This document shows, one piece after another, positions 20,221-28,383 of a DNA stretch of 55,525 bases. The notes beneath the pieces were generated by a model. The model ran no database searches and was not told the origin of the DNA. It saw nothing but the letters and a program-made list of their open reading frames with translations. The position numbers were made by a program, and so were the translations under genes. The stretch spans positions 1 to 55,525 of the forward strand of contig JACQZM010000191.1 of the NCBI GenBank assembly GCA_016213885.1, given 5' to 3'. Origin of the DNA: Candidatus Rifleibacteriota bacterium. Its GTDB lineage: Bacteria; Muiribacteriota; UBA6191; JACPRK01; JACQZM01. How positions within the stretch are numbered: the first letter of the stretch is position 1; each line of letters begins with the position of its first letter.

Positions 20221-20249
20221 AATTTAGCAGGGATAGCTTCTGCCGACAA
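20221..20249 (-). promoter_or_regulatory. Promoter giving a probable leaderless mRNA for the AAA/DUF4143 gene
   Basis: On the minus strand: TTGTCG (20249-20244), 17-base spacer, TAAATT (20226-20221), then seven bases to the ATG at 20213. No Shine-Dalgarno sequence is present. The spacing puts the transcription start at the A of the ATG. Confidence 0.55.
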
Positions 20250-20470
20250 GAGAATCCGGCCTTCCTTCAGATCGGCCGTCCTCACGCACCGGCCTGGCAA
20301 GGCGGATCATCCTGTCCACCCTGCCGTGGTCTCGACCGTTCGGTTCGAGCCGCCAGGTGCCGATATCAAATCATGGGACCGACCACGGGTTCCTGTGTGC
20401 TGTCTTTTCGTGGAGGCCCGAGGGCCGTCCCTCGCGGGCCGGCCCAAGTGGCCAGGAACGGAGAGAGCCC

Positions 20471-21286
20471 ATGAAGAAGTGCAGCCGCTGCCAGGCCGAG
20501 AACTTCGAGGACCAGAAGTTCTGTAACCTCTGTGGGCGGGAGCTGACGCAGAGGATCTCTCTCGATCTCGTCGGTACGGACCCGACCTCCGGCAAGGGCG
20601 ATCGCCCCCGGACGGCCGCGCCGGCCGCGGAGTCGCCGCCCCCGACCAAGTCTCCCGCCGAGAGGCTGGCCTACCAGCATTTTCTTCTGGCCAAGGAGGA
20701 GGTCAAGAGGAAGAACCTGGACGGAGCGGTCCGGGAGTTCCAGGCCGCGCTCGCCGCCTGCCCCGGAGATCCCATGATCGAGCGCCTTCTGCAGAAGCCC
20801 ATGGACGCCAGGGACAAGGCCCGCGCCCAGGCCCAGGCAGCTCGCTCGGCCCGCGGCGGCGTTCAGGCGTCCAGGAGCGGGAGCGGCGCTCGACCGGCCG
20901 TGGGCGGCGGCCGGGCCGCGGCGGCGCTGGCAGAGGCGCCGGAGGCGGAGTGGGACCAGCCGCTTCCCGGTATCCCCTCCCGCGCCCGGGGTCAACCCCA
21001 ACCCGCCAGGACGGCCCCCCGGGTCACGGCTCATGCCCATCACCACGAGCCCTCGACGCTCCACCGGAAGGGCCGGGCCGACCCGTCGGCTGGCGACGGG
21101 AGCGTCGAGGGCGACACCAGACCGACGGGACACACCGGGCGGTTCCTCGAGGTGTACAGCCGGACGCCCACCCTCTCCCCGGCGATGATGATGGACGGCC
21201 GGTCCGACGACGGCATCAAGGAGATAGCGGTCTCCGTCCTGATGCTGGCCGGTCTGGTGGCGTTCGGGTTCCTGCTGCTGTTGTAG
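20471..21286 (+). CDS. Zinc-ribbon protein with TPR-like helices and C-terminal membrane anchor
   Basis: 271 residues; ATG at 20471 with GGAGAG six bases upstream. A zinc ribbon at the N-terminus is formed by Cys4/Cys7 (CSRC) and Cys18/Cys21 (CNLC). Residues about 70-125 form a helical pair of TPR type (YQHFLLAKEEVKRKNLDGAV). A long Ala/Arg/Gly/Pro-rich linker follows, and the last 20 residues are one membrane helix (VSVLMLAGLVAFGFLLLL). This is a tail-anchored protein with its ribbon in the cytoplasm. Function unknown. Confidence 0.75.
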   Translation: MKKCSRCQAENFEDQKFCNLCGRELTQRISLDLVGTDPTSGKGDRPRTAAPAAESPPPTKSPAERLAYQHFLLAKEEVKRKNLDGAVREFQAALAACPGDPMIERLLQKPMDARDKARAQAQAARSARGGVQASRSGSGARPAVGGGRAAAALAEAPEAEWDQPLPGIPSRARGQPQPARTAPRVTAHAHHHEPSTLHRKGRADPSAGDGSVEGDTRPTGHTGRFLEVYSRTPTLSPAMMMDGRSDDGIKEIAVSVLMLAGLVAFGFLLLL

Positions 21287-21372
21287 CGGGCCGGCAAGAC
21301 CGTCATCCGATCGCGGTTCACGCGGCGGCCTGCCGTCGCCGATCGTTCACCCGTCTGGAGGGGCTCGACCCG

Positions 21373-21546
21373 GACCCGGCGAGGCGCCGGGTCGTGGCGC
21401 GCCAGGATCCCCCACCTGTTTCGCGGAGTCGGGTTTGGGATCAGGCCTCGGCCTGGCTGCAGAGTCACCAGGGAGAAGGAAGAGGAGGGGATCCGGATTG
21501 AGGTCGCGCTCGGGGGCGCGACTCGGACCCGGCGAGGCGCCGGGTC
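21373..21546 (+). repeat. Intergenic hairpin repeat, copy 1 (complete)
   Basis: Core A (GGATCCCCCACCTGTTTCGC at 21406-21425, then the palindrome AGGCCTCGGCCT near 21453), then module B with hairpin GTCGCGC-TCGGGG-GCGCGAC (21503-21522), then terminal hairpin H (arms GACCCGGCG and CGCCGGGTC, loop AGG; 21526-21546). An extra H lies in front of core A at 21373-21393. The end with H faces the STN-domain gene. Confidence 0.8.
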
Positions 21547-21571
21547 GTGGCGGGCGTCGGCGCCGCGGGTG

Positions 21572-21577
21572 TATGCT
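21572..21577 (+). promoter_or_regulatory. -10 box of a probable leaderless gene
   Basis: TATGCT ends six bases before the GTG at 21584. No good -35 box is seen; the upstream sequence is the repeat hairpin. There is no ribosome site, so a leaderless message is the simplest reading. Confidence 0.35.
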
Positions 21578-21583
21578 GCCGGG

Positions 21584-22009
21584 GTGCGCGCCGCGCCTCT
21601 CATACTGGTACTGTTGCTGTCGAGCATGCCGGGACGGGCTGCCGGCCTGCCGCCCGCTTCGCTGGCCGCCCTTCACGAACCGGGGCGCGTCCGGCTGGTG
21701 CTCAAGGAGGCGCCGGCCACCGTGGTGATCGAGGCGCTCTCCCGCGCGGCCGGCCTCGATCTCGTGATGCCGGCGCTCCCGGGTCTCACGCTGACGGTCC
21801 ACCTGCACTCCGCCTCCATCGCCGAGGCGTTGGCTGCGATCTCCGACGTGTCCGGCATCGAGACCGAGATCCGCGGCCGGATCCTCGTGGTGTTCGCCCC
21901 GGGGCGGCAGCCGACCACGACCAGGCTCTACACGACGGATCGGCTCACGCCGCGGGCGCTCTCGGACGCCCTGGAAGAGCGGGAGCGGCAGGCAGCGCCG
22001 CCGCCTTGA
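21584..22009 (+). CDS. Stand-alone secretin/TonB short N-terminal (STN) domain protein
   Basis: 141 residues from the GTG at 21584, giving a signal peptide MRAAPLILVLLLSSMPGRAAG; a GTG five codons earlier is possible. Residues about 35-105 match the STN domain found at the N-terminus of secretins such as PilQ: VRLVLKEAPATVVIEALSRA, LTLTVHLHSASIAEALAAIS and IRGRILVVF. The secretin channel domain is absent. It might interact with a pilus secretin encoded elsewhere, given the pil genes in this window, but this is inference. Confidence 0.65.
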   Translation: MRAAPLILVLLLSSMPGRAAGLPPASLAALHEPGRVRLVLKEAPATVVIEALSRAAGLDLVMPALPGLTLTVHLHSASIAEALAAISDVSGIETEIRGRILVVFAPGRQPTTTRLYTTDRLTPRALSDALEERERQAAPPP

Positions 22010-22061
22010 CGGGCTCGGCTGGCGGTCCCCTCGGGCTCGCCGGCTTTGCACGGACCCGGCC

Positions 22062-22134
22062 GGAGGGGAAAAGGAGGGGATCCGGTTGGAATCGCGCTCG
22101 GAGGCGCGAACTGGATCCGGCGAGGCGCCGGATC
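22062..22134 (+). repeat. Intergenic hairpin repeat, copy 2 (module B and H only)
   Basis: Carries GGAGGGGATCCGG, a variant of the B hairpin (ATCGCGCTCGGAGGCGCGA) and the terminal hairpin H with arms GATCCGGCG and CGCCGGATC (22114-22134). Core A is missing. It lies 16 bases upstream of the promoter at 22150. Confidence 0.75.
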
Positions 22135-22149
22135 TTTCGCAGGACATCG

Positions 22150-22179
22150 TTGTCGGTGCGGTGAACCACGTGCTATGAT
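22150..22179 (+). promoter_or_regulatory. Sigma70-type promoter
   Basis: TTGTCG (22150-22155), 18-base spacer, TATGAT (22174-22179), directly after repeat copy 2. Transcription would begin near 22186, about 60 bases before the ATG at 22247. Confidence 0.55.
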
Positions 22180-22246
22180 CCGCCTCCGCCAGAGCCGCGG
22201 GTGTTCCTGCTCTGGTGTCTTTCTCAACACGAAGGAGCTTCGCTTC

Positions 22247-23835
22247 ATGATTCGCCTGTTCGCCTGGACGCTCGTCCTCCTGGTCGTCGCGCTGGTGCCG
22301 TCCCACGCCGTGGTCGGAGCCCCGAACACCACCCCCCCCCGAGATTCGGTGTCGAGTCAGCCCTACGAGGCGCCGTGGTTGCCCTACTTCGGCTCCAACA
22401 GCTGCGTGTACCTGGCGGTCCGCGACCCGAACGTGGAGGGTCCGCTCGTCCAGAAGGCGATGAACCCCGACAACCTCTCGAAAGCCGATGAGGTCGCGGC
22501 CAAGAAGCCCGAGTTCGAGGAGATCCACAAGCTGCTGAAGGAGTTCGTCGAGGAGGCGAAGAAGCAGAAGTTCATCGAGAAGAGCTTCACGGAGCTGTTC
22601 CCGACCGGCCTCGGGATGGCCGTGGGGCCCACCGGTTCCGCGCCGGATCTGGGCGCGCTCGTGGTCGTTCCGAAGACCGACAGGCTGATGAAGTTCTACG
22701 AGTTCGCCGTGGCCCACATGAAGAAGGTCAAGGGGGCCGACTCGCTGAAGGCGATCTCCGTGGAAGGGACCGGCGGGTACGTGCTGACCAAGCTGGACAA
22801 GATCAAGCCGGTGGTGCTGGTCGGCGACCGTGTCATCGGGTCGCCGCCGACGCGGCCATGTTCGCCATCGTGGAGCCGGCGCCGCTGTTCGACACGCTGA
22901 CCAAGACGCTGCCCGACCCGGAGCAGCAGAAGAAGGCCGCCGAGGCCAAGAAGTCCCTGGAGTCGCTGGACTGCCTGGTGTTCCAGGTGTCGGCCAACCC
23001 GAAGATGACCCACTTCGACGGCGCCGCTGTCTTCACGCCGGGCTCCCCCGGATTCGCCAAGCTGCCCAAGATCTTCCCGGCCAAGTTCATCAAGGGAGCC
23101 GCGATCTGCCCGGCCGAGATGCCGGCCTTCGCGGGGCTCATCCGGCCGCCCGATCTGGCCGCCGCCATGGCCGATGCCCAGCGAGATGCCATGAACGCCC
23201 AGTTCCAGACGCTGAAGGGCATGCTCCAGGCACAGACCGGTCTGGCCTACGACACGGATGTGGCCCCGTGGTGGGGGGGAGAGCTCGACCTGATGCTGAC
23301 CCTGCCGGAGCAGGGGATGCCGGAGCTGGCGATCCTGTTCGACAGCCTGGACAACAAGGCGTCCCAGGAGACCGTGGCCAAGATGGTGAAGCATCTCAAG
23401 TTCGCCCAGAACCGGGAGTTCGACGAGAAGAAGATCGGCAAGTACACGGTCTCCGTGGTGCGGCCGATGCCGCAACAGCAGCAGCAACTGCCGATCAACC
23501 CGAGCGTGTGCGCCCTGGACAGCTTCCTGGTCATCGGGACCGGCCCCTCCGTGGTGGAGACCATCGCCCAGGCAGACAAGAAGCTCGCGGAGAACCGCTC
23601 CTACAAGGCGCTGGAAGGGACCCACAACGTGGAGCGCATGGCGTTCTCCCTGTTCGTGAAGTCCGAGCTGTTCGTGAAGGCCAAGGCCATGGGGACCCAG
23701 CAGCCCGGCACTCCGGTGGACAACTCGGTCCAGCGGTTCGCCGACCAGGTCGAGTCGCTCCTCGTGGGCCTGGGCTCGCCCGACCAGGAGACCGTGCGGC
23801 TGTCGGTCATCTTCAACGCCAAGGGCGTCAAGTAG
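22247..23835 (+). CDS. Secreted protein resembling DUF3352 (frameshifted near 22840)
   Basis: ATG at 22247 has AAGGAG eight bases upstream and starts a signal peptide (MIRLFAWTLVLLVVALVPSHA). The first frame is convincing to VVLVGDRVIG and then becomes nonsense. The next frame continues as AADAAMFAIVEPAPLFDTL to the stop at 23835. One missing G in the run at 22838-22840 (ATCGGG-TCGCC) would join them into a protein of about 529 residues. The overall pattern of a large periplasmic protein with repeated half-domains resembles DUF3352 proteins, of unknown function. A Gln-rich stretch (PMPQQQQQLP) lies near the middle of the second half. Family assignment is tentative; the gene itself is secure. 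Confidence 0.7.
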
Positions 23836-23937
23836 CTCTCGCCGACGGTTCGTGCCGCCCCCGGCCGGTCGGTTGCCTCGCCCTGGTCGTGTGAGCGAGA
23901 TTCTTCGCGGAATCCTGGCTTTCGTGCTGCTGCCCAC

Positions 23938-23966
23938 TTGTCATTTGGACGATCCTCTTGTTATAT
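23938..23966 (+). promoter_or_regulatory. Strong sigma70-type promoter
   Basis: TTGTCA (23938-23943), 17-base spacer, TTATAT (23961-23966). It stands in an unusually AT-rich patch. Transcription would start near 23973, about 35 bases before the GTG at 24008. Confidence 0.6.
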
Positions 23967-24007
23967 TTATGCGCTCCTTTTCCCTTGGAGAAGATCGGAG
24001 GCTCTTG

Positions 24008-24787
24008 GTGAGGCTGATCCTGGCTATCGCGCTCCTTGTTCTGTGGGGGATGGCAGCTGTGGCCGCACCCACCGCGATCACCGGCTACGAGATCGTGGCG
24101 GATCCGGCGCTGATCTCAGGCATCAAGCCGCTCAAGCCCAAGTTCGTCGCCAACGTGGGCAAGCCCTATTCGCGCACCCTGCTCCTGGAGGATGTCCGGC
24201 GGTTCCAGATGCTGGGCACCGTGGGCATGGTCAGGGCCGGCGAACAGTCGTTCAAGCAGGGCAAGAAGCTGCTCTACCGCGTGGAAGCCAACCCGGCCAT
24301 CCGATCGATCACCCTCTCCGGGGTCAGCCTCTTCAAGCCCGAGGAGATCCTGAAGCGGTTCCAGACCAGGCCCCAGCAGATCCTCGACTACAATCGTCTT
24401 TTCGCCGACATCAACGCGATCCCCGACTACTACATGGAAAAGAAGGGGATCATGTACGCCGATGTCACGGACCTGAAGGACGTGGCGGTGCGAGACGGCC
24501 ACGTGAAGATTCACGTCCGGGAGTTCAAGATGGGGGATCTCGTCGTCAAGGGGGTCAAGGGACCGGAGGCGGACCTGATCCGGAAGTCGTTCAAGGTCAA
24601 GAAGGGTTCCGTGATCAACCGGGCCACCCTGCTGGCGTCGCTTCACGACATCTTCCAGCTGTCCACCGTCAAAGATCTGGACTGGTACCCCCGCTTCGAC
24701 AGGGAGCGGGCCACGGTCTCGATGATCCTCCAGGTCACCCCGGTGGACGAGTCGCTACCGCCCAAGGGGCGCTCGCGCGCGGACTGA
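24008..24787 (+). CDS. POTRA-domain protein without beta-barrel (BamA N-terminus-like)
   Basis: 259 residues from the GTG at 24008, chosen because GGAGG lies eight bases upstream and a signal peptide follows (MRLILAIALLVLWGMAAVAA). Three POTRA-like modules are visible: KPYSRTLLLEDVRRFQMLG with YRVEANPAIRSITLSGVSLF; FKPEEILKRFQTRPQQILDY with the downstream Y/G-x-x-A-x-V pattern; and DLVVKGVKGPEADLIRKSF. These are the marks of BamA/TamA/FtsQ POTRA repeats. The barrel is absent. It may be a periplasmic chaperone-like partner of an outer-membrane insertase. Confidence 0.78.
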   Translation: MRLILAIALLVLWGMAAVAAPTAITGYEIVADPALISGIKPLKPKFVANVGKPYSRTLLLEDVRRFQMLGTVGMVRAGEQSFKQGKKLLYRVEANPAIRSITLSGVSLFKPEEILKRFQTRPQQILDYNRLFADINAIPDYYMEKKGIMYADVTDLKDVAVRDGHVKIHVREFKMGDLVVKGVKGPEADLIRKSFKVKKGSVINRATLLASLHDIFQLSTVKDLDWYPRFDRERATVSMILQVTPVDESLPPKGRSRAD

Positions 24788-24889
24788 CCGCCCGGAGAGC
24801 GTCGTTCCCCTGTGGTCGGGTGCCACGAAGGCTCCGATGGTCAAACTCTCTACCCGGTCGTCGAGGGGTGGCCCCCCCGCCCGGGCCGG

Positions 24890-24926
24890 AAAAACAGAGG
24901 CCAGCCCCTCACGGGCTGGCCTTTCG
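24890..24926 (-). terminator. Intrinsic terminator
   Basis: Stem AGGCCAGCCC (24898-24907), loop CTCAC, GGGCTGGCCT (24913-24922), perfect ten base pairs. On the minus strand it is followed by CTGTTTTTCC, so it ends the gene at 24960-25310; on the plus strand the T-run is weaker. Confidence 0.75.
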
Positions 24927-24959
24927 ACGTCGGCGCCGGCGCCTTCGAGACTTCCGGGG

Positions 24960-25310
24960 CTACCAGCGGATCGCCGTGACCATGACGGCAGGATAGTGCT
25001 CGGGTTGCGGCTGGTACTGGATCGCCATGCCACCGGTCTGGTTCGCCAGGCTCGTCTGGCGCTCGAACCGGGCTGTCTTGAGCCGCTCGAACTCGACCCG
25101 AAGCGACTGGGTCTGTTCATCCAGGGCGTTCACCTTGATCTGATTCCACAACTTGGCCGTCGCTGCGACCTCGGTGGGAAACTCCTCAGTGTACGCCTTG
25201 GGGGAGTAGCCTGGCGGGGCGACCTTGAGCTCGTAGGTCGCGTCCTGAGCCCACACCGGACACAGAAGTGTGAGCAAGAGGACCCCACACAAGAAAGGAG
25301 ATCTTGGCAC
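24960..25310 (-). CDS. Small secreted protein, unknown
   Basis: 116 residues; start GTG at 25310, preceded by a near-perfect AGGAGGTGA. Signal peptide MPRSPFLCGVLLLTLLCPVWAQ. The middle is a helix rich in charged residues (LDEQTQSLRVEFERLKTARF) and the end is predicted beta (HYPAVMVTAIRW). No family recognised. It is followed by a strong terminator, so it is its own transcription unit. Confidence 0.65.
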   Translation of the reverse strand: MPRSPFLCGVLLLTLLCPVWAQDATYELKVAPPGYSPKAYTEEFPTEVAATAKLWNQIKVNALDEQTQSLRVEFERLKTARFERQTSLANQTGGMAIQYQPQPEHYPAVMVTAIRW

Positions 25311-25479
25311 ACGTCACCTCCTAGGCGCTAGAATGCCGAGGGTCTTCGCACTGCGAACCTCCCCCCAATGATCCTTCTACGTAGCTCCGGCCAGTAGGTT
25401 GCCCGAAAGACGAAGAAAGGCTAATAGATTTCGCAGCCGCCCCCCGCGGGGCCGGGCCGGCGGAAGTGAGGAGTTCTGA

Positions 25480-26211
25480 ATGCTGGATCGCTTCTCGTGG
25501 GGCCGCAAGCTGGCCCAGGTCTCCAGGCTGTTCTTCTTCAAGCACGATGTGCTCCGATCGGGCACTCTCAGGGGGGACCCCAAGACGATCATGCGGTTGT
25601 ACGACTTCTTCGCGCCGGTCTACGATCTCCTGTTCCCGCGCATCCAGACGTACACCGCCACGGCGAACCACATCGTCACGACCCTGGTCCAGCCGGGCGA
25701 CCAGATTCTGGACCTCGGCGCCGGCACGGGGCTGTTGACCGTCAAGATGGCGGTGAAGGCCTCTCACGTGGTGGCCATGGACCTTCACCAGGCCATGTTG
25801 AGGCGGGCACGGGACAAGGCGCTCGAGCTCGGGCTCGACGGCAGGGTCAACTACAGCCAGGGAAACGCCACGGTCCTGCCGTTCAGGGACGCGGTGTTCA
25901 ACCTGGTGACCTCCAGCTTCATGGAGGTCTACCTCACGGTCCCCGAGAAGACCCAGATGCTCGAGGAGATCCACCGCGTGCTGGCCCCGGGTGGGCGTCT
26001 CATCTTCATGACCGGCAACGGAGAGGTGTCGAACCGGTACATCAAACGTCACCAGTGGACCCGGATCCTCGAGCGGAGCCTGTTCACCGATATCGAATTC
26101 ACCGACCACTATGACGTCTTCCGGGTGATCTTCGCCCGGAAGGCCGGCCGTGGTAACGTTCTGGAACCGAGCTTGAACCGCTCCTCGAGAGACGAGAGGG
26201 AGGGCGCATGA
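25480..26211 (+). CDS. Class I SAM-dependent methyltransferase (UbiE/MenG-like)
   Basis: 243 residues; ATG with GAGGAG eight bases upstream. Motif I LDLGAGTG at residues 77-84, motif II-like HVVAMDLHQAML, motif III region NATVLPFRDAVFNLVTSS and HRVLAPGGRLIFMTG. This layout is that of UbiE/COQ5 and related small-molecule methyltransferases. The N-terminal phrase IMRLYDFFAPVYDLLFPR supports the UbiE-like group. The substrate is unknown; a menaquinone or lipid is possible. Its stop overlaps the start of the TPR gene (ATGA, 26208-26211), so the two are translationally coupled. Confidence 0.85.
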   Translation: MLDRFSWGRKLAQVSRLFFFKHDVLRSGTLRGDPKTIMRLYDFFAPVYDLLFPRIQTYTATANHIVTTLVQPGDQILDLGAGTGLLTVKMAVKASHVVAMDLHQAMLRRARDKALELGLDGRVNYSQGNATVLPFRDAVFNLVTSSFMEVYLTVPEKTQMLEEIHRVLAPGGRLIFMTGNGEVSNRYIKRHQWTRILERSLFTDIEFTDHYDVFRVIFARKAGRGNVLEPSLNRSSRDEREGA

Positions 26212-27200
26212 GCTGGCTGGACAAGCTGAGCGAAGTCGACAAGAAGAGACTCCAGGGTGAGGATCTCCTCGCCGCCGGGGCTTTCGAACAGGCCAAGACG
26301 CTGCTGGAGCAGGCCAACGAGATCCTCGAGTCGTTCTACCAGGCCCACCATCAGGTGCTGCAGCGGGACCTGGAGACCGCCTGCGCCAAGATCGTCGAGA
26401 AGAACATGCAGCTCGGCGATGCTCACCTGGCCGAGGGCAACCTGGAGATGGCCAGGGAGTGCTACCAGATCTGTCTGGACCTGACCCGATCGCCCCGCGA
26501 GAGGGACGAGATCCTGATCAAGCTGGGTCAGATCGACCAGAAGGAGGTGCCCAGCGAGAACCTGGAGAAGCTGGGCCAGAAGGTCGCCGACAACCCCGTG
26601 TCGCCGGAGGCCCTCTACGATTTCGCCACCGAGCTCGCCATGGAGGGCTATCTCAACGAGGCGATCCGGTACCTCGAGAAGCTCGCCACGCTGGTCCCGG
26701 ATGACGGGGACGTCTACTACAGGCTCGGCAACGCGCTCCTGGACACCAAGCGTCTCGACGAGGCCCGGGCCGCCTACGAGAAGGCGCTCGATCTGAAGTA
26801 CGAAGACCAGGCCGAGATCTTCTACAGGCTGGGCTGCGTGGAGCTGGAGGGGCCGGCCAACTACCTGGAGGCCAAGAAGCACTTCAAGAAGGGCCTGGAG
26901 ATCCGCTCCGATCACGTCGAATGTCTCAAGCGCCTGGCCCGTCTGTACGTTCTGGAAGACGATCTGCATGGAGCGGTCGAGCACCTCGAAGCGGCGGCGA
27001 AGATCGATGTCGAGGATCCTTCCGTCTTCGTGGCGCTGGGCGACCTGTACGCCCGGATGGGCCGACTGGAGAAGGCGCGGGAGAACTGGTCCAGGGCGAT
27101 CGAGATCGCCCCGGACAGCGAGGACGCTGAGGACGCCCAGGAGAAGCTGGACGCCGCCCAGCTCGAGGAGGAAGCCCGGCGTGAAAGAGGGGAGGAGTGA
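26208..27200 (+). CDS. TPR-repeat protein
   Basis: 330 residues with no signal peptide, so cytoplasmic. Helical throughout, with TPR motifs such as YDFATELAMEGYLNEAIRYL, VYYRLGNALLDTKRLDEARA and FVALGDLYARMGRLEKAREN. The N-terminal 120 residues are also helical but less regular. It overlaps the methyltransferase by four bases and lies 30 bases before trpC. A scaffold role is likely; the partner is unknown. Confidence 0.85.
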   Translation: MSWLDKLSEVDKKRLQGEDLLAAGAFEQAKTLLEQANEILESFYQAHHQVLQRDLETACAKIVEKNMQLGDAHLAEGNLEMARECYQICLDLTRSPRERDEILIKLGQIDQKEVPSENLEKLGQKVADNPVSPEALYDFATELAMEGYLNEAIRYLEKLATLVPDDGDVYYRLGNALLDTKRLDEARAAYEKALDLKYEDQAEIFYRLGCVELEGPANYLEAKKHFKKGLEIRSDHVECLKRLARLYVLEDDLHGAVEHLEAAAKIDVEDPSVFVALGDLYARMGRLEKARENWSRAIEIAPDSEDAEDAQEKLDAAQLEEEARRERGEE

Positions 27201-27230
27201 GCGTCCTGCGGGGCGGGGGACCGGAGTCCC

Positions 27231-28034
27231 GTGATCCTGGATGAGATCCTCGCCTCGACGAGGCGAGACATCAGAGAGAGGAGCCGGCGGCGTCCGCTGG
27301 AGAGCGGGCCGGTCCGACAGCCCCGCAACGCTCTGCGGGCGGCACTGTCCCGCCCGGGGGTGGGGCTGATCTGCGAGATCAAGAAGGCCTCTCCGTCGAG
27401 CGGACCGATCGCCCCGGCCCTCGACGTCGCGGCCCGGGCGCGGGAGTACGCCGAGGCGGGGGCCCGGGCGATCTCGGTCCTGACGGAGCCGCACTACTTC
27501 TCGGGGTCGCTGGCCGATCTCGAGACGGCCGGGCAGGCCGTCCAGATCCCTCTTCTCAGAAAGGACTTCATCCTGTGCGAGTACCAGGTCTACGAGACGG
27601 CGCTCTCGTCGGCGGCGGCCCTGCTCCTCATCGTGGCCGCCCTGGACTCGAGCACCCTGTCCCGGCTTCTGACCCTCGCCGATCAGCTGGGCCTCGACTG
27701 CCTGGTGGAGGTGCACACCGACCGTGAGCTCGATGTGGCCCTCGAGTGCGGCAGCACCCTCATCGGGGTCAACAACCGGGACCTGTCGACCTTGAAGGTG
27801 GATCTCGCCGTCTCGGAGCGATTGATCCCGTCGATACGCCCGCCCCGGATCGCCGTGGCCGAATCGGGCTTCTCCACCCCGGGTCAGATCGCTCGATTGG
27901 CCGATCTGGGCGCCTCCGCCTTCCTCGTGGGAGGGGCGCTCATGACCCACCGCAGTCCGGGCCAGAAGATCGCCGAGCTGATGAGCCTGGTGAGCCGGCG
28001 TTCCCAACCGACCGGGCCATCGTCTATACAATAG
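27231..28034 (+). CDS. trpC: Indole-3-glycerol phosphate synthase
   Basis: 267 residues, GTG start at 27231. TrpC closes the ring of carboxyphenylaminodeoxyribulose phosphate to indole-3-glycerol phosphate in tryptophan synthesis. The TIM-barrel signatures are complete: CEIKKASPSSG (residues 48-58) with the catalytic Lys, VLTEPHYFSG, LLRKDFILCEYQVYE, LVEVHTDREL, IGVNNRDLSTL, and AESGFSTPGQI with GASAFLVGGAL. No other trp gene is present nearby; it follows the TPR gene and may share its transcript. Confidence 0.95.
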   Translation: MILDEILASTRRDIRERSRRRPLESGPVRQPRNALRAALSRPGVGLICEIKKASPSSGPIAPALDVAARAREYAEAGARAISVLTEPHYFSGSLADLETAGQAVQIPLLRKDFILCEYQVYETALSSAAALLLIVAALDSSTLSRLLTLADQLGLDCLVEVHTDRELDVALECGSTLIGVNNRDLSTLKVDLAVSERLIPSIRPPRIAVAESGFSTPGQIARLADLGASAFLVGGALMTHRSPGQKIAELMSLVSRRSQPTGPSSIQ

Positions 28035-28383
28035 GAAACGTCCCGGTGGATCCACTTGCCGAACGGTCGGTCGACATGGTGACAGGGCGATCAGCGGGCT
28101 TTGGCTGGAACCTGCCCAGCCGGTTCCGCCGCGCTCCCGCGACCCCTCCGGAGGGGGAGAGAACCGTAACCATCGACCGGCCCCGCGGATCTTCTAGCGG
28201 TGAGTCGGCGGGGAGCCGAAGCCGTTCGCGCTGCCTTGAACGCCCGTCAGGCACGACGATCCATAGCGGGGGAGAACCCGGTCTTCACCCGGCAACGGCC
28301 GACTCGCGAGGTGAATCGCCATCTTCACGATCACGCCCGGAGGCGTCGACTCCCCCCCCTGGTCTCGACCGGAGACGCCCCCT
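28035..28383. other. Intergenic region before the kinase gene
   Basis: 349 bases. TATACAAT at 28025-28032 could be a -10 region, but no matching -35 box is clear. No ORF, RNA fold or repeat stands out in the rest. Confidence 0.4.
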
